DNA from: Dipteris shenzhenensis
Taxonomy: Eukaryota > Polypodiophyta > Polypodiopsida > Gleicheniales
NCBI GenBank assembly: GCA_047967505.1
Contig: CM106539.1
DNA length: 64,000 nucleotides
Strand: one strand, 5' to 3'
In this document: piece by piece, positions 10,966 through 23,200 of the stretch
Numbering within the stretch: position 1 is the first letter of the stretch
How the letters are laid out: each line of letters begins with the position of its first letter
The notes under the pieces: model-generated
Told to the model about the DNA's origin: nothing
Databases searched by the model: none
Seen by the model: the letters and a program-made list of their open reading frames with translations, nothing else
Translations under genes and position numbers: made by a program

Positions 10966-11348
10966 TCTACTAGGTTGCATTTATGGTGTGATGTAGCTTT
11001 ACTACCACTATTGTATTTCTTTCCTACTTGGCTTCAAGAAGAAGAGAAATAAGATCTAGGAGAGGCACAAGAACTTTTCTAGAGTAAAGCTATTTAGTGG
11101 GGGGGTTAAGAAAACAAGAACTACAATAGTATTCGGGTTGAGATGGTTGCAAATGTTGGCAAGACACCCAATAACCACAAAGTATTAGCTCCCTAGATTG
11201 TGTAGCTTCCGTGGTAGAATATATATTTTTTCTCAACAAATTTTTTTTTTTAAATATTATTTTTCAAGAGACAGATAATCACATAAAATTCCAATTACAA
11301 TAGGCTCCAATGGTACATTTGACAAACCAAACAAGAAAAAGAGAAAGG
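10966..11348. other. Intergenic DNA between two LTR insertions
   Basis: AT-rich, with a TA/T-rich patch around 11220-11270. No feature is recognised. Confidence 0.4.
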
Positions 11349-11637
11349 TGTTGAGATATGGTGCCATGTGCACATATTAGAGGCTAAGGGATGGTATAGA
11401 AATGTATTAAAGTAGCCACCCTAGGATGTGGACTACATGATGTGAGGATGTCATCCACAAGGACAGATGTGGATTAGAGGATCCCATAGATTACTATTCT
11501 AAAGGGCTCTCTCTATATAAGAAGCCTATCATGTATTGTTGATCATATACATTGCAATAGATTGAGTGTTTGCTACCCTATGTCTCTCTTATGGTGCTTT
11601 GATCCTCCTTGATCTCTCGCTTTCTCATGGTATTAGA
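11349..11637 (+). repeat. 5' LTR of gag-only element 1
   Basis: It pairs with 14018-14314 through conserved blocks including the stretch around gatcatatacattgcaatag. The two LTRs differ by several substitutions and small indels, so the insertion is not very recent. Confidence 0.85.
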
Positions 11638-11651
11638 GCGGTTCTACCTTT
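11638..11651 (+). other. Primer-binding site (initiator-Met tRNA type)
   Basis: TGGTATTAGAGCGG directly follows the LTR. The usual plant copia site is TGGTATCAGAGC, so there is one C-to-T difference. Confidence 0.8.
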
Positions 11652-13050
11652 CGCTGAGGTGCCATCCTCCATTCTCCTTGAGAGAGAGATTGAGATTTCT
11701 TTCAGAGTTTTTCCCCCCCCCCCCTCCTAGAGAAAATCTTAGAGAAGTTCTTTGCTTTACACTAAGAAATAGATTCTCTATAACTTTTGGGAGATGAGAG
11801 GTATGAGAGTCTAGTTATAGCTTCAACAAAAGCTTCTACAACAAGCTTATGAGATCCCATGTGCCTCCACCATCGACCCTTCATCAATGGATCCTTAGTG
11901 TTGGCTACCTACTACAGCCTCTACAGCACCAACTTAGCATTTGGCACCTCCTTGTCTAGCTCCCACATCATAGCTATTTGTAGCATCTGCACCATCTCCT
12001 CCTTGATGTTTTGATAATGCAACAGCACTACTTTGAACACCTCCACTGTCCATTCCATCATCTACTTCCCCTTTGTCCAGATCTCAATTCATCGAACTAG
12101 CAGGTGTAGTATATGGAAGAATTTCAGCGATGAGATTCGCACTTGTAAACCTTCCTTTGTGTCGAGCTCTCAATTGATTACGCTACCAGGTGCTTATGGT
12201 GAATTGCAGCCAAGAAATTCACTCTAGTAAATTGTCATCTTCTCACCTCTATGTCCAGCTGATTTGTGCCAGTAGCACATCATCATGGGTTGGTTCAGTT
12301 GGCATTCTAGGAGTGATGGGCTACTTTGACTATCTCCACAAAGATACCCTACTCATCTCATGACACTCCAAGTGACTACTCTAGAATGGACCTTCTTATT
12401 TTCTGCTATGGTTACCTCCAATGAAATTGACACCACTACAAACCATCAACGAAACAATCAAGGCTCTTAGCACCTTCTCCTAGCAAGTGACTCCCGTAGC
12501 AAAGCTCCACTGCAAACACCGGCCTACATGAGACATCAATGAGCCCACGAAACAAGTTGTCATGATCGCTGCAACATCTCTGGAGCTTCAAAGTTTTTCT
12601 ACTAAGGTTCCCCTTGATAAGACACGTGGCAAAGATAAAAATTAACCATGGTTAATGTCTTGAACCTTGGTAGAGTATGTGGTTAAGATTAATCAGGGTG
12701 GTTAAGTTAGTGGGGTTAGGTTCAGTTGCTTGGACCATGGTTAAGTGTGCTCAAGCTTGCTCAGTTGAGTTTAAAAATTTCCATGTGGCATAGGGCCATT
12801 TTAGCACAGTAACCCCTTGCCAAGCACATTTTGCAAGTAGCATGTGAATCCATATGCCACATCATCAATGGCCTCCTTTTTATCAAAACTTCGACAAGCT
12901 GTAACTTCCAATCTAGGAAGAATTTGCACATGCTCCAAAAAATAGAAGTGATTGTCTTTTTGATCTCTACACACCTATCAAGTCATAATCATTGTTAGCA
13001 ATTAGACACTACTAGATTTGAAAGTTTCTTCAACTAGTAAGACCTTTGCA

Positions 13051-13864
13051 ATGGCCATACACACCCCAACTGTTGAGAAGTTCACTGGGGAAGGGTTTCA
13101 CACCTGATCTACACAAATGAGGTATCTCCTGATGCACCAAAAGCTTTGGAAGACTATAAAAGAAGACATACCCCCACTGCACAAAATAATGCCTGGAAGG
13201 AAAAAGATGAACCAACACTATCACTCATTGGTTTCCACTTGTGTCCAAACATAATTCATCATATAGACTCCAAGGATCATGCCAAAGATGCATGGGACGA
13301 GTTGAACACAGTGTTTGGTGCAAAAATAAAAAACCAAGAAATTCATCTTGAGATTTAATTCTATGGTTTGCACATGAGCTTCAACAAATCCATGGCACAA
13401 TTTGTCTCAACAAAATCAAAAGCATTATGACCAAACTAGAAGGCATAAATGCAAAAAAAGAGGAAAAAGATGCACTTGCAATCCTCCTTAAAAGCATGCC
13501 TACAAAGTACAATGCACTGACGACCACTTTGAAGAATCTCCCAGATCTAAAGTTTGAGGAATGGGTATCCTCTCTTCTTGAGAAAGAAAGAGAGTTGAGG
13601 TCATCCACATCAACATCTACATCAACACGTAGCAGCAATAATGAAGAACAAGCATTGTTCAATAAGACATCAACGAAGTGTTACCATTGCGGAAGGATGG
13701 GTCACTATTAAAGTGACTGCAAACTACAAAAGAACAAACCAAACTGTCTCCATTGCAAGAAGCTGGGACACAAGGAAGAAGATTGTAGATTGAAGAACCA
13801 GCATGTCAACTATGTGGAGTCATCATCAAGCCATGAGCAGAATGACAAGAACAATATGTATTGA
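13051..13864 (+). pseudogene. Copia-type gag of gag-only element 1
   Basis: The ATG at 13051 starts MAIHTPTVEKFTGEGF, the usual copia gag opening. Frameshifts and stops interrupt the first third. Recognisable blocks are HAKDAWDELNTVFGAK, KEEKDALAILLKSMP and TTLKNLPDLKFEEW, then two CCHC zinc knuckles: CYHCGRMGHY, followed by a stop in place of a residue, and CLHCKKLGHKEEDC. It is a nucleocapsid/capsid precursor by family and no longer intact. Confidence 0.8.
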
Positions 13865-14017
13865 GAATCAAAGACCTTGCCACCTTTAGCCCACATGTTT
13901 GTAAATCAAGCCTGACCATCTGAGAGTAGCTATGAAAGAACCCAAGTGAGGATTTGATCTTATAACTCACATCTAACCACCTTACAGTAGCCAATGGATC
14001 ATGGCACCAAGGGGAGG

Positions 14018-14314
14018 TGTTGAGATATGATGCAATATGCACATATTAGAGGCTAAGGTATGGTATAGTAACCTATTAAAGTATCCACCCTAGGACGTGG
14101 ACTACATGATGTGAGAATGTGGATTGAGGACATCCACAAGGAGAGGTGTGGATTAGAGAATCCCATAGGTGTTGACTATTCTAAAGGGCTTCTATTTATT
14201 TATATAAGAGGCATACCATGTATTGGTGATCATATACATTGCAATAGATTGAGTGTTTGCTACCCTATGTCTCTCTCGTCGTGCTTTTATCCTCCTTAAT
14301 CCCTCGCTTTCTCA
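14018..14314 (+). repeat. 3' LTR of gag-only element 1
   Basis: It is preceded by the polypurine tract at about 14008-14017 and ends in ctca, followed by the aaagg duplication. Confidence 0.85.
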
Positions 14315-14319
14315 AAAGG

Positions 14320-15293
14320 AAATGAAGATCATACATCCATTATAGACTAAGGGTCTATTGATTTTTCTTTAAAGTCTTTGATCAATGCCTTGCCACCTTG
14401 GTAGCTTGCAAAGGTGAAGGTGGCTAGAAAGTAAGGATTCATACAATCTTGTAACTACCTTTCAAAATATTGTTAATATTTAAACATTAAAATTTCATTT
14501 CTTTTGTGCTAGGAATAATTGCTAAAACCACGTTTTCCTAAACTATGCTTTTCTTGTCACCTTCCCATGCTAAGGCTCACAAGAAAGGAAACTCTTTAGC
14601 TATTACTCTCATTTAAACTATAGTTCTAGCCCGAGATTCTAGATTCTCCTTTGTACTAGTCCTACATTCTAAAGGTGTGATGCTTCTTGGTGGCTCATTG
14701 CTATCACTGTGGCTTTATGATATTCTTGCAATTTAGACTCTAGCTCCCATCCCTAGCTTCTAGCTCCTCCTTTTTTGTTTTCTTTCCTTTTAAAGGTATC
14801 TTGCTTCTTGTTGGAGCTCATTGTTGTGGCTCACCATACATTCTTGATCTTCTTGCCCCATGCCACTCTACTAAATGCCACCTAATTTTTGGATTGCCTA
14901 CTCACCACTTGGTCACCACCTTGAAAACCTATAAATGTTGTTGTTTGGCTAGTTGGGGATCAACACTCACCTAGACTTACCTTTGAATGAGTCCTCATGC
15001 ATTTAGCCTTTAAGGATACTTGAGAAAGGGTTCGTAGAACCTTGGGGGTCTAGATAGTTTCTTAGGTTCTACAGTTACCCTTTTATGTTGTTGGGAGTGG
15101 CTTTGATGAGGTGAGGATGGTTGTTGGTATTGTACCTTAGTGGTGTGGTTGAGTTACAGATCCTCCAATCACCATGTTAGGGCCATGGAGGCTATAGGGA
15201 GCAATCAATTCTAAGCCATGGATGTCACATTGGGTGGCTAGAGCATATTGTATAGATTCCCACCAAGAATCAATCTAGATAGATCCTCCATTC
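14320..15293. other. Intergenic DNA
   Basis: This continues the host sequence left of element 1. It holds no open frame with recognisable content. Confidence 0.4.
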
Positions 15294-16270
15294 TGTGAAG
15301 ATAGTGGGAGAGAGGGAAGGAGTCTCACTTGCGGCTCTCTCACATGCACAATGGGGGAATACACACAAAGGTGGAGGCTGAAAATAGTTTTCCTCTTCTT
15401 AGTTGTGAAAGCCAAAAGAACTCTAGTACAAAGAAATAGAAGAACCCTATAAACTCAACTAACTAAGTTGGCATACTAACTGAGCCACAAACTAGAGTAG
15501 ATAAGGATAGCTGTCATCCAGCTATTATTTGTGGGCGGTGTACCAACAGCATCTCCAGCTAACAAGTTGGTGATATAAATGCACAACGGTCACCCTGGCA
15601 TATCACGAGTGGAGCTCGATGTCTCAACACTCCCCCTCGAGCTCAATCCCAATTCTTGCACACCAAGCAAGTCTCTGAACTTGCGCAGCTTCTCAGCGCC
15701 CAATGCCTTCATGAATATGTCAGCTACCTGATCCTCTGTGCTGACATAAGCTAGATCAATAAGACCTAGTAAAACCTTCTCCCACACATAGTGATAATGC
15801 ACCTCAATGTGCTTTGTTCTAGCATGAAATACTAGGTTATTTGCCAAGTGTATACTACTCATGTTGTCACAATAAATGACAACTGGCCCATCTGTAGACT
15901 GATGCATATCATAAAGTAGCTTATGCAACCAAGTTACCTCACATGCAGCCATTGCTACACCCCTGTACTCAGCCTCTGTACTCGACAAGGCAACTGTAGG
16001 CTATTTCTTGCTGCTCCAAGTGACTGCAACACTCCCAAAAGAGAACACATATCCACTGGTAGATCGTCTATCAGACATACTACTAGCCCAATCAGCATCA
16101 GTGTATCCATGCAACTGTATTTGAACCCCAGCCTCATAAAATAGTCCATACTACAATGTGGACTTCACATACCTGAGTATGTGTCTAGCCGCATCCAAAT
16201 GCGGTTTCCTTGGAGCCACCGAATCAGCCCTTCCACAACAAAATGTCTTGGCAAGTGACACCAGGGATGT
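15294..16270 (-). mobile_element. Copia element 3' end (LTR, RNase H, part of reverse transcriptase)
   Basis: The 3' LTR occupies 15294-15629, with a purine tract (gaggggga on the minus strand) just inside it. The minus-strand frame 15590-15988 encodes the copia RNase H, including SSTEAEYRGVAMAACE, YCDNMSSIHLANN and HARTKHIEVHYHY, then VADIFMKALG, and runs on into the LTR. Homology to the element at 25445-32640 continues to about 16210 and is cut at 16270 by the gypsy LTR. No matching sequence is visible beyond the gypsy element, so it was probably truncated before or during that insertion. Confidence 0.85.
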
Positions 16271-18170
16271 TGTGACATGCAGTTGAGGGTAATGAAACTT
16301 CACACACCTCTTAGCTTCCTACTCTTCCCAATCTTAATAATAGGGACCCTTATCACTTGCAAAGAGAGATGAAGAAAATATTTTCATGCAAAGAAAACCA
16401 CAATATATCTTTCTCCTTGCTTCCCTTAGAGGAGAATGAATATGGTAACATCCCAAGTGATGTTGTAGTCCAGCATCGGGAGATGAAAAGGATCCAAAGA
16501 GGCCATTATCTCACCAAGCCGGTCGGCGCCAAAGAGAAGAGCGATGCATTGTTGGAAGAAGATCTTTCTGCTCAACATGACATGAACTGATATATATCTA
16601 GGGGCTTGAAGGGGCTGATTTGGCTGGATGGGTAAATTCTGTGGAAACATGGCACCTCCTTTACAGAAACCTCTAGAAATGGCTCAAATCATTCTACAAA
16701 CTGCTAGAAACACATAGGTCTATAACATCTACCAAAAAATTAATATAAAAAATTCAAGTACATACAAGGATGTCCTTGAAGTGAGCTTCATACTGATATA
16801 AGTTTCATTGAAAACATATAATCGGTTGAAGAGATATGGACAGTTTACTGAAAGGGGATACAAATTGTCATGAAAATAGACTGTCAAACACAGAGACTCA
16901 TAACTTTTTATAATAGTATCTGATTAAAGATATAATCACATAAAAACATGCACCTTAAAGAGAGCTTCATGCTGATATAAGTTTCTTAAAAATCGGACTA
17001 TCGAGCAGAAAGTTATGAGCAAAACACACTATCATAAAAACTGCCCTCCACCCATGCTAATTTCGCCTGAGCAAACTACTCCCTCAAGGCTCCACAATTA
17101 TCAACGATCGAATACCCCTAGAATTTGCCTAAAAGAGAGTAAAAAGCTTGCATGGTGGCTTAGGAAATGGATGGACCACGTGTGCATAGTGAGCGGTTAA
17201 ACAAGAACTACTTTAGAGACTTGAATAGAGAGAGACACAGACATAGGAATGGAGACTCGAGGAAAATGATAAGAAGTGACTTTCATCGCCATGAGAGTAA
17301 GAATCCACTCAAATACACTCAAAATACTACAAACACAAGGGAGAAGAAAAGGTTTCATACATACAAGAGGGAGCGAAAGCTCCAAGACTACTCATAGAGA
17401 GAGAATGAACTAGAGAGAGATGGACTCAAGAGTCTACATGGGAGAATATCTACAAGAGGGAGAGAAGGCTCATGGAGGAGGCTTGAGGAGACTAGAGCTA
17501 GAGCAACATGATGCCTAATGGTGGAAGAGATGATGAACAAGGGAGAGGAGGGCTCCTTTTATAGAGATTTTGTCACCCTCCTTCACCATTTACAATTGTT
17601 GCCTGTAGATTCCTTTTCCCATCAATCACATAAGTCCGTATGTCACCATCCATGTCCTTTCTGCCTACTCTTGCTCTGTGTCCCATCAAAAGATGCTCAA
17701 GACTCTTAAAATATTAAGAAAGTCAAGAGTCTCCCCACATGGAGCCCATAGGGACCCTCTCTTTTCCATATGTCCACATCCTTCTTATTCCACATGGGAA
17801 TTTTAGAAGGATTACTCTTGACTCCACATTCCTCCACATACCTTCCACACGCTTGGCATGTGGCCTCTCTTATATTATTGGAACATATGGACATGGGCCC
17901 ACCTCTTTATATGACTTACTCTTTCCATTTTCTAAAAACCCTATAATATCCCATACACAAATAACTCTCACCCCATACCAAGGTATTTATAATTTATACC
18001 TATGGTATTTACAATGATCCATTCCACTCATCCTCTCAATCCCATACAATATCTTAGAAAATAGAAATAAGTGAGAGTTGCTAGGCTATCAGTTGATACT
18101 CAAACTCTTATCAAACATAGAAGAAAACAATACCAATGCCAAATAAAAAAATATCAATTTTTGGTGTCAC
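16271..18170 (-). repeat. 3' LTR of the Tat gypsy element
   Basis: A 1.9-kb LTR matching 23951-25444 plus 32641-33062. The small open frame at 16357-16590 is part of the LTR and recurs at 24049-24270. It is probably not a gene. Confidence 0.85.
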
Positions 18171-18504
18171 ATCTTTCCCCCCCCAGCAGATCCTCTCTAA
18201 TGACAAAGAGGGTCTGCTGGCCCTCAAGGTGGTCGAGCATAGAAGAATTTAAGGCGATACTCATTGGTGCATCCGGTTATCACCATGCCATCAACATCCT
18301 CAAGTTGATATCTTCCATTCATGAACTTCTTTTTGACTCGATATGGTCCCTCCAATCAGCCGATAAACTTTTTGTCTAGCCGCTTGTCCAGACGGCTATC
18401 AAATCTCATTATCAAATCTCCTTCTGCAATATCTTTCTTCTTGCATAATTTGGTGTCAAAATGGGCCTTGCGCCTTTTCGAGAAGCTTCCAAGTTTTGTA
18501 AGGC

Positions 18505-19300
18505 CTATAATCTGCATTCATCCAAGGCTTCTAGCTTTACCAAGCATTGAGCATAGGCATCCTCCTGTCCTTCTTTTCTTGCAACAACAGTGCGAAGACT
18601 ATGTATCTCCAATTCAATGGGCAAAATGGCTTCTATTACATACACTAGTTGGAATGGTGTAAACCGAATAGCTAGCTTGTGTGTGGTTCTGTAAGCCCAT
18701 AAAACTTCTGCCAAGTGCCTATCCCAATGCCTTTTTTTGGTGTCTACAAGCTTTCCCATTGAATTGCACAACAATCCATTTGTTTTCTCAGCCAAGCCAT
18801 TACATTGGGGATAGTATGGCATGGACATGCTATGATTTATCTTTAGCTTATGCACCACATCTTAAATTAGTTCAGTTCTAAAAGAGGTTCCTCCATCAGT
18901 GAGAATTTCCAAAGGACAACCAAAGTGTGAACAAATTTGATCAAAGAGAAATTTTGCAACTATGCTTGCCTTGCTATTGACTATGGCCTTGGCCTCTGCC
19001 CACCGAGTCGCATAATCTGTGGCCACCAATAAATAATTCTTGCCCTAAGATGAGAGAGAGAGTGGTCCCACAAAGTCCAATCCCCGCCTCTCAAATGGTC
19101 CATATCCTGGAATAGGCTTCAAGGACCGAGGAATCAAGTGTCACCTTCCAAACTTTTGGCATACTTTACAACTTTGACACCATTCATATGCATCCTTATG
19201 GAGGCGTGGCCAAAAGTAACTTGCATTAAGAATTCTCCTAGCTGTGCTTGCTGAAGAAAAATGACCAGAGCATTCATGACACATTTCTAGGATTCACCTA
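18505..19300 (-). pseudogene. Tat gypsy integrase
   Basis: On the minus strand the C-terminal core reads PYYPQCNGLAEKTNG, then WAYRTTHKLAIRFTPFQLVY, the classic Ty3/gypsy integrase end. Upstream parts of the core and zinc-binding domain continue to about 19300 in broken frames. It would insert element cDNA, but is not intact. Confidence 0.8.
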
Positions 19301-19447
19301 GTCTCCATGAGATGGACCACCTGACGGAGCACCTTATCTTTTCCCAATTTATAAATAATGTCATCAACAATAGTATAGGGACAAGCCTTCCTTACCAATC
19401 TCTACTTCTGTTAACCCTCGAGGAAACATGCCTTCTTCCACATATTC

Positions 19448-20050
19448 CTAAACATCTTGCAGTTCTGGCCATCTAGTGTCTACCAAAGAAACCACCCCTC
19501 GGCCTTGTACTACAATATCTTGAGTAGCTAACTCATCTGCCCTTTGATTTTCTTTTCTGTTTATATGAACAAACTTGCAAAAATCAAACTGACTACATAG
19601 TGCCATAGCCTTTTGATTGAGCTCCTTTAAAAGAGGACTTCTTGTCTTGTAATGCCCTTGCATTTGCTTTATAATAAGCTGAGAATATCCTCTTACTTCC
19701 AAATCTTTAACTTGACTTTGAAGACAACCCTCCAAACCAAGAATTAAAGCATTATACTCAAATGCATTGTTAGTTGTGATGTCTGGAAACTCTTGCCCTC
19801 TTGCTTATACTTCTTGACCTTTAGAATTCATCAAGACCATCACCCCGGCTCCTTGTTGGCATGAAGGACTAAAAGCCCCATCAAAATACAAAACAAAAGA
19901 TGTTGGTGGTGTATCTCTTTCATCTTTAATGTTCTTCTTACATTTCTTTTCTTCTCCTAGATCCTCCCATCCTGTGAGCAAATCTGCCATAGTGGATCTA
20001 GTGGTATTTTCAGTGACAAAAGAGAAAGAGAACTCTTGAAGCTCTAACAA
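19448..20050 (-). pseudogene. Second (archaeal-type) RNase H of the Tat gypsy element
   Basis: Two frames carry YFDGAFSPSCQQGAGV, then VRGYSQLIIKQMQGHYK, then HINRKENQRADELA. This is the extra RNase H that Tat/Ogre-like elements carry between the RT-RNase H and the integrase. A stop near 19805 splits it. Confidence 0.8.
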
Positions 20051-20188
20051 CCATTTTGCAAATCTCCCCCGAGGATTAGGCTTGCAAACTAGATATGCTA
20101 ATACAGACTGAGAGGTAAGGAAGAAAAATGGTCAATGTAATAAATAGGAGCGAAACTTTCTGACTAAAAATACTAAAGAGAGAGCTTG

Positions 20189-21250
20189 CTACTCCATTTC
20201 CTCATACCTTGTTTCCACCTCTGTAAGCTGTCGGCTGGCATAATAGATGGGTTGCATTCTACCTACCTCTCCTTTTTGTAGCAATACAGCACCAACTGAA
20301 TGAAAAGATACACTTGGATTTACATAAAAGTCTTGAGACCAATTAGGGGACTTCAATATTGGGCCCTTACTCATGGCCTCCTTGAATTGCCAAAAAGACT
20401 CTTGTTGCTCCACACCCCATTGGAAAGAAACTCCTTTTCTTGTCAACAAGTTTATGGGATGCACTATTTCTGTGAAATCATCACAAAAGCATTGATAATA
20501 CTTACTCTTTCCTAGAATTCTATGAACACTAGTGACACTCTCAGGACTTGACAATGTCATGATTGCTTGAACATTGTCAGGATCCATTTCTAAGCCTTCT
20601 TCAGACACAATATGCCCCAATAAGTCTACTTTTGTTTGAGCCAAATGACACTTGCTAGTATTTAGACATCCTTTTGCTTCATCAATCCTAGCTAAGGCCA
20701 TCTTTAACTTCTCCATGTAATCCATGCATCGAGAATAAATGCAAAAATCATCCAAAAACAGCCTTATGAACTTTCCCAAGTAAGGCTCGAGCACTTGACT
20801 CATGACCCTTTGAAATGTAGCCGATGCATTGGTCAACCCAAAAGGCATCACTCTATAAGCAAAAACTCCCCAAGGTATGACAAATGATGTTTTCATTTGA
20901 TCTTCCTCCAGAATACAAAATACATCTCATGCCCTACTACTTGGTCTAGTATTTCATCTTGGAATGGCAAAGGAAAATGATCCCTCCTAGTGCATGCATT
21001 CAAAGGACGAAAGTCCACACAAACCTGCCTCAAGTAGTTGTGTTACCTCTTTCTTTAGTGCCTCAGCTTGGATAGCCTCCAATCGCCTTAAGCGTTGCAC
21101 AACTGGCTTGCTTTTTGGCTTCAACTCAATCTTGTGCTCCATAAAAGAGACTGGCCGAACCTATGAATAGCTTGTTGCAAAAAGACATGGAAAATCATCT
21201 AACATATTTAAGTACTAGAGCTTCTCACTACTTGATAGAGAATCACCAAG
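20189..21250 (-). pseudogene. Tat gypsy reverse transcriptase and RNase H
   Basis: The longest open part (20189-20896) holds FAYRVMPFGLTNASATFQR and RLFLDDFCIYS (the F-L-D-D catalytic box), the connection KCHLAQTKVDLLGHIVSEEG, and the RNase H start. The N-terminal RT palm continues upstream to about 21250 with stops (RLRRLEAIQAEALKKEV). It is family-typical but broken. Confidence 0.85.
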
Positions 21251-21449
21251 AATCTCCTCATTGCGTTGGCATCATTTAGTGTGCTCCACATCCTCCACAT
21301 GAAGTGTCTCTACAAGATCTTCTTGCACCACCACCTTGTTCCATCCTGACTTGTTGTCTCGATTAGCACCAAGACAAAGACCAAAGGCCACTCCTTCCAC
21401 CTCACCCTCTAAGCTAGACTTCTCAGAGCTACACCCTGTCTCTGTGTCT

Positions 21450-21860
21450 TCATCGGTTGCTTGAACTCTCTGATGTTGAAGACTCCGCCTTGACAACTTC
21501 CTTTTTGCGGCTTCTGATGTTGTAGTGCACCTTCTTATCATTTCCCTGCAAAATCAATTCTCTAGTATCCCACTTTTGAATAGCCTTCACCTTGCATAGC
21601 CAAGGCCTTCTCAAAATCAATGGATAGGCACATGCATCTGGCTTGGTAGGGATCACCTAAAAAATAGTCGACACATAAATTCCACATACATCCACTTCTA
21701 GATTCTTCACAACTCCCAAGGTCTTAACCCTAGTGTTGTCAGCCAATTTGATGGGATATGGAGAGGTAGTACTAGAGTATTTTAAATCAACATCTATCAT
21801 GGTCTTCTCACTCATGACATTAATCGACGCACCTCCATCAATGTACACATTAGAAATCAC
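21450..21860 (-). pseudogene. Tat gypsy retropepsin-like protease
   Basis: The active-site motif is VYIDGGASINVMS, and the C-terminal flap/helix is YPLILRRPWL. It is in frame with gag, from which it is separated by a TAA at 21861; a second stop lies at about 21657. Confidence 0.8.
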
Positions 21861-23200
21861 TTAACCATCAATGATCACATCAACCACAGGTACATCATCA
21901 CGAACCTCTATATCTACCTTTTTAACAATAGGAATGGAACATTTCTTCTTTTTCTTCTTTGACACTCTTATGCTTGCTAGCTTTCCCCATTCCTTCTGTA
22001 GTTTTGGATACAAAGCAAGTAATTGACCAAAGGTGATATGAGCTTCCTTTTCTTTAAGGTCGAACAAGTCATAGCTTCCAATTCCTTGTCTCAAAGGAAA
22101 ATTTGACTGGTTAATTCTCCTGCTAGATGCCTTCTTTTTCTTACTACGGCGTTCCTCTTCTTGATGTTTCTCATCTACTTCTTCCTTTCTATCTTCTTCT
22201 TCTTTTGCTTTACCATGCCTCCGTTTAAAGGTGATATGAGCTTCCTTTTCTTTAAGGTCGAACAAGTCATAGCTTCCAATTCCTTGTCCTAAAGGAAAAT
22301 TTGAGTGGTTAATTCTCCTTCTAGATGCCTTCTTTTTCTTACTATGGTGTTTCTCTTCCTGATGTTTCTCATCTACTTCTTCCTTGCTATCTTCTTCTTC
22401 TTTTGCTTTACCACGCCTCCGTTTAGCCCTCATTACCTCTCTTTCCTCATCCCCTGAAGAAGCTTTTGACAAGGACACTTGTTTTTCTTCTTTCTTTCTC
22501 AATCTAGGACACTTAGGGTGATAGTGACCTTTTTCATTACATTCATAGCAAGTGACCCCCCTCTTATCTCGAGGCCTATCCTCACTCTTTGGTGCTCTAG
22601 GTTGTCGTGCATTAACCAAATGCAATTTCAAATCAGCAAACTCTGCCATCAATTGGGAGATATTATGATTTAACTCAGAGGACTTTGGTACCTGAGGAGT
22701 GCCGATTACCTCCACCTTAGAAGTTGAAGCTATTGAAGACACAAAAGAGGATTTGATCTTTAGAGAAGCTTATTTCTTGGTCACAATTCGAAGTGCCTCC
22801 ATGTATGTTATTGGATCTTTACTCATTACTTTTGAGAGAAGATGAGGCTCCAAAGCCATAACAAATTTGCTCATCTTTAAGTGCTCCATCCCTGAGAGAC
22901 TTTGAGGGGCCAATGATGTAGATGCCATAGCTCGCAAAGCTACCCTTTCATACTTTGTCCATAAAGTTTCATATCGGATTGCCAACGTAGAGACCATCTC
23001 ACCCTCTCCTTGATAGAACCAGTCCAACTGCAACATCAAAGCATTTGGTGACTCCACTGCCCCAAATCTCTACTTCATTGCTGCCATCACTTGGTCCCAG
23101 TCCTCCTTGGTAGAGTCTGGCAAGGCCTCATGCCAACTTAAGGCTCCACCTTCAAGAAAATCAAGAAAAATCTCTGCCTGATCCTTCATGGACTATCCAG
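21861..23200 (-). pseudogene. Tat gypsy gag with duplicated lysine-rich segment
   Basis: The capsid part includes GGALSWHEALP and AIRYETLWTKYERV. A TAA at 22770 splits the frame. The nucleocapsid has one CCHC knuckle (CYECNEKGHYHPKC). Beyond it a 198-bp (66-codon) block is tandemly duplicated in frame: the 22030 and 22228 starts share about 190 bp, encoding Lys/Glu-rich sequence ending SYDLFDLKEKEAHITF. Confidence 0.8.

Larger units (their letters stand above)
11349..14314 (+). mobile_element. Gag-only LTR retrotransposon (TR-GAG type), element 1
   Basis: This is a complete 2.97-kb insertion with 5' LTR 11349-11637 and 3' LTR 14018-14314. Both start TGTTGAGATATG and end ctttctca, and the element is flanked by a perfect 5-bp duplication, aaagg (11344-11348 and 14315-14319). 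It has an initiator-Met-type primer-binding site and a purine tract (aaggggagg) before the 3' LTR. The only coding relic is a copia-type gag with two zinc knuckles. No protease, integrase or reverse transcriptase remains. It would have depended on an autonomous partner. Confidence 0.85.

Noticed and set aside
16357-16590. 77-residue frame, repeated at 24049-24270
   Set aside because: It recurs because both copies are gypsy LTRs; LTR sequence gives no sign of a translated product.
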